Assembly (NCBI RefSeq): GCF_009183365.2
Contig: NZ_CP068230.1
Span: forward strand, 879,001 to 943,000
Direction of reading: 5' to 3'
DNA length: 64,000 bases
Origin: Shewanella algae
Lineage (GTDB): Bacteria; Pseudomonadota; Gammaproteobacteria; Enterobacterales; Shewanellaceae
Both the position numbers and the translations under genes were made by a program. The notes under the pieces were generated by a model. The model worked only from the letters and a program-made list of their open reading frames with translations. It was not told the origin of the DNA and searched no databases. Below, piece by piece: positions 62,906 through 64,000 of this stretch. How positions within the stretch are numbered: position 1 is the stretch's first letter; every line of letters starts with the position of its first letter.

Positions 62906-64000
62906 ATGAGTCATCAAGGGAGCGGCATGCGTTTTGGATTCAAGGCGGGCAGTTTGGCAGAGGATAGCCTGTCGGTGCTGTCGTTCAAGCTGAAAGAATC
63001 GCTGTCGAGTCCTTATGTGGTTGAGCTTGAGTTGCTGAGTCGCCGGGACGATATCAAGGCGAGCGACTTGGTGGACCAGAGCGGGGTACTGAGTTGGTGG
63101 CAGGACGGCGAATGCCAACGAGAATTACACGGCATAGTAAGCCGCTTTGGCCGCGGCGACAGCGGCCACAGACAGACCCGCTACCGACTGAGGCTGGAGC
63201 CGGCCCTGAGCCGCCTGCAGCTGCGGCGCAACAGCCGCATCTTCCAGGAAAAGAGCCTGACCGACATCATCGCGGTACTGTTCGGCGAAATGGGCATTAC
63301 CGACTACGCCTTTCGCTGTGACCCGCGCCATGAAAGCCGCAAACGGGAATACTGCGTGCAGTATGGCGAGAGCGACTTTGACTTCTTCGAGCGCCTGACC
63401 CGCGAAGCGGGGCTGTTCTACTACTTCGAGCACAGCAGCGACAAACACACCCTGGTGCTGTGCGATGCGCTGGACAAACTGAGCCTGAGCCCCCACAGCT
63501 ATCCTTACAACGCCCTGGCGGGTGGACGCGCCGAGCAGGCGAGTGTCCGCAGCGCCGAATACCGCCACCACCGTGCCGAGAGCGGGGCCACCCTCAAGGA
63601 CTACAGCTTCCGCAAACCGGCCTACAGCTTCCTGCAACCGAGCACAGAGGATGCAGACTGGCAACAGAGCGGCTATGAACACTTCGACTACCCGGGGCGC
63701 TACAAGGACGATGCCGACGGCAAACTGTTCAGCAAGGTGCGCCTGGCGGGACTGCGACGGGAGAGCGAGCAGCTGCTGCTCAAGAGTGACCAACTGCAGG
63801 CGTTGAGCGGGCAGAAGTTTGCCCTGAGCGAACACCCGGATGCGAGCCTTAATCGCGAATGGGTAATAGTGGGGGTCAGCCACACAGGCGAGCAGGGCAA
63901 TGCGGCGGAAGAGGACAACAGCAGCCGCGGCACGACTTACAGTAACGAGATAGTGGCGGTGCCTTCCTCCATGCAATGGCAAGCGGAGCCGAAGGCCAAA
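62906..64000 (+). CDS. vgrG: T6SS spike protein VgrG (copy 2), truncated by window end
   Basis: The first 365 codons of a second VgrG, open to the window edge. It starts MSHQGSGMRFGFKAGSLAED, like copy 1, and covers the gp27-like base up to just before the OB fold. Only a few residues differ from copy 1, such as His for Arg in the YRHHRAESG segment. The RBS and upstream AAAGGACAGGGACAATAAGG are identical to copy 1. The needle, C-terminal tail and downstream cargo genes cannot be seen, and these are where copies usually differ. Confidence 0.95.
   Translation, partial: MSHQGSGMRFGFKAGSLAEDSLSVLSFKLKESLSSPYVVELELLSRRDDIKASDLVDQSGVLSWWQDGECQRELHGIVSRFGRGDSGHRQTRYRLRLEPALSRLQLRRNSRIFQEKSLTDIIAVLFGEMGITDYAFRCDPRHESRKREYCVQYGESDFDFFERLTREAGLFYYFEHSSDKHTLVLCDALDKLSLSPHSYPYNALAGGRAEQASVRSAEYRHHRAESGATLKDYSFRKPAYSFLQPSTEDADWQQSGYEHFDYPGRYKDDADGKLFSKVRLAGLRRESEQLLLKSDQLQALSGQKFALSEHPDASLNREWVIVGVSHTGEQGNAAEEDNSSRGTTYSNEIVAVPSSMQWQAEPKAK

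Larger units (their letters stand above)
61864..64000 (+). repeat. Direct repeat, copy 2 (hcp-vgrG)
   Basis: Near-identical counterpart of 26739-28854 in the same orientation, beginning at GGCCACTCTTTCAGG just after vasL and continuing past the window end. Differences are scattered third-position changes in the genes and a replaced block (about 62770-62860) in the hcp-vgrG spacer. Confidence 0.92.

Overview
The window looks like chromosome of a Shewanella-type gammaproteobacterium. The evidence is gene content and order: glnE, hldE, a quinol-dependent NO reductase with NorR, and a type VI secretion (T6SS) operon in the same order as the Vibrio cholerae large cluster. This is judged from protein resemblance only. 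No rRNA, tRNA or CRISPR array was seen.

Left part (1-26.7 kb): mostly core and housekeeping genes. A minus-strand envelope-stress group comes first: PspA/IM30 protein, YjfI/DUF2170, membrane-embedded spermidine synthase, DUF350 protein and a lipoprotein. One 13-bp palindrome recurs at both promoters of this group. Then follow glnE, a GAF-GGDEF diguanylate cyclase, a LysR regulator divergent from a deaminase-MFS pair, an exported amidohydrolase, zapE, an FKBP isomerase, an M14-type peptidase, an L,D-transpeptidase, norR and the NO reductase gene, nhaP2, an LpxL-type acyltransferase, hldE with an overlapping exported HExxH protein, and a TetR-type regulator. The NO reductase gene has three NorR-type boxes in front of a sigma-54 promoter, and norR has a further box of its own.

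Right part (26.7-64 kb): a T6SS island. An auxiliary module hcp-vgrG-DUF4123 adaptor-1311-residue effector is followed by three tandem paralogous membrane-anchored proteins, the likely immunity proteins. An IS110/IS1111-type element and a 0.8-kb gene-free stretch separate it from the structural operon tssB-tssC-tssE-tssF-tssG-tagH-[IS4-family element]-tssJ-tssK-tssL-tssH-vasH-tagO-tssA-tssM-vasL. A second hcp-vgrG copy, almost identical to the first, begins at 61.9 kb and runs off the window end.

How it fits together: both hcp genes carry the same promoter layout, three 19-bp palindromes (consensus CGGGCAAGAAATTGCCCGG) about 50 bp upstream of a sigma-54-like -24/-12 element. The operon encodes a VasH-type sigma-54 activator, the natural candidate to bind them. 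An IS4-family element with an 11-bp target duplication has split the signal peptide of tssJ and brings a terminator-like hairpin into the operon, so the apparatus in this isolate may be impaired. The hcp-vgrG copies form about 2.1 kb of direct repeat around the whole island, which could allow its loss or the exchange of effector modules.
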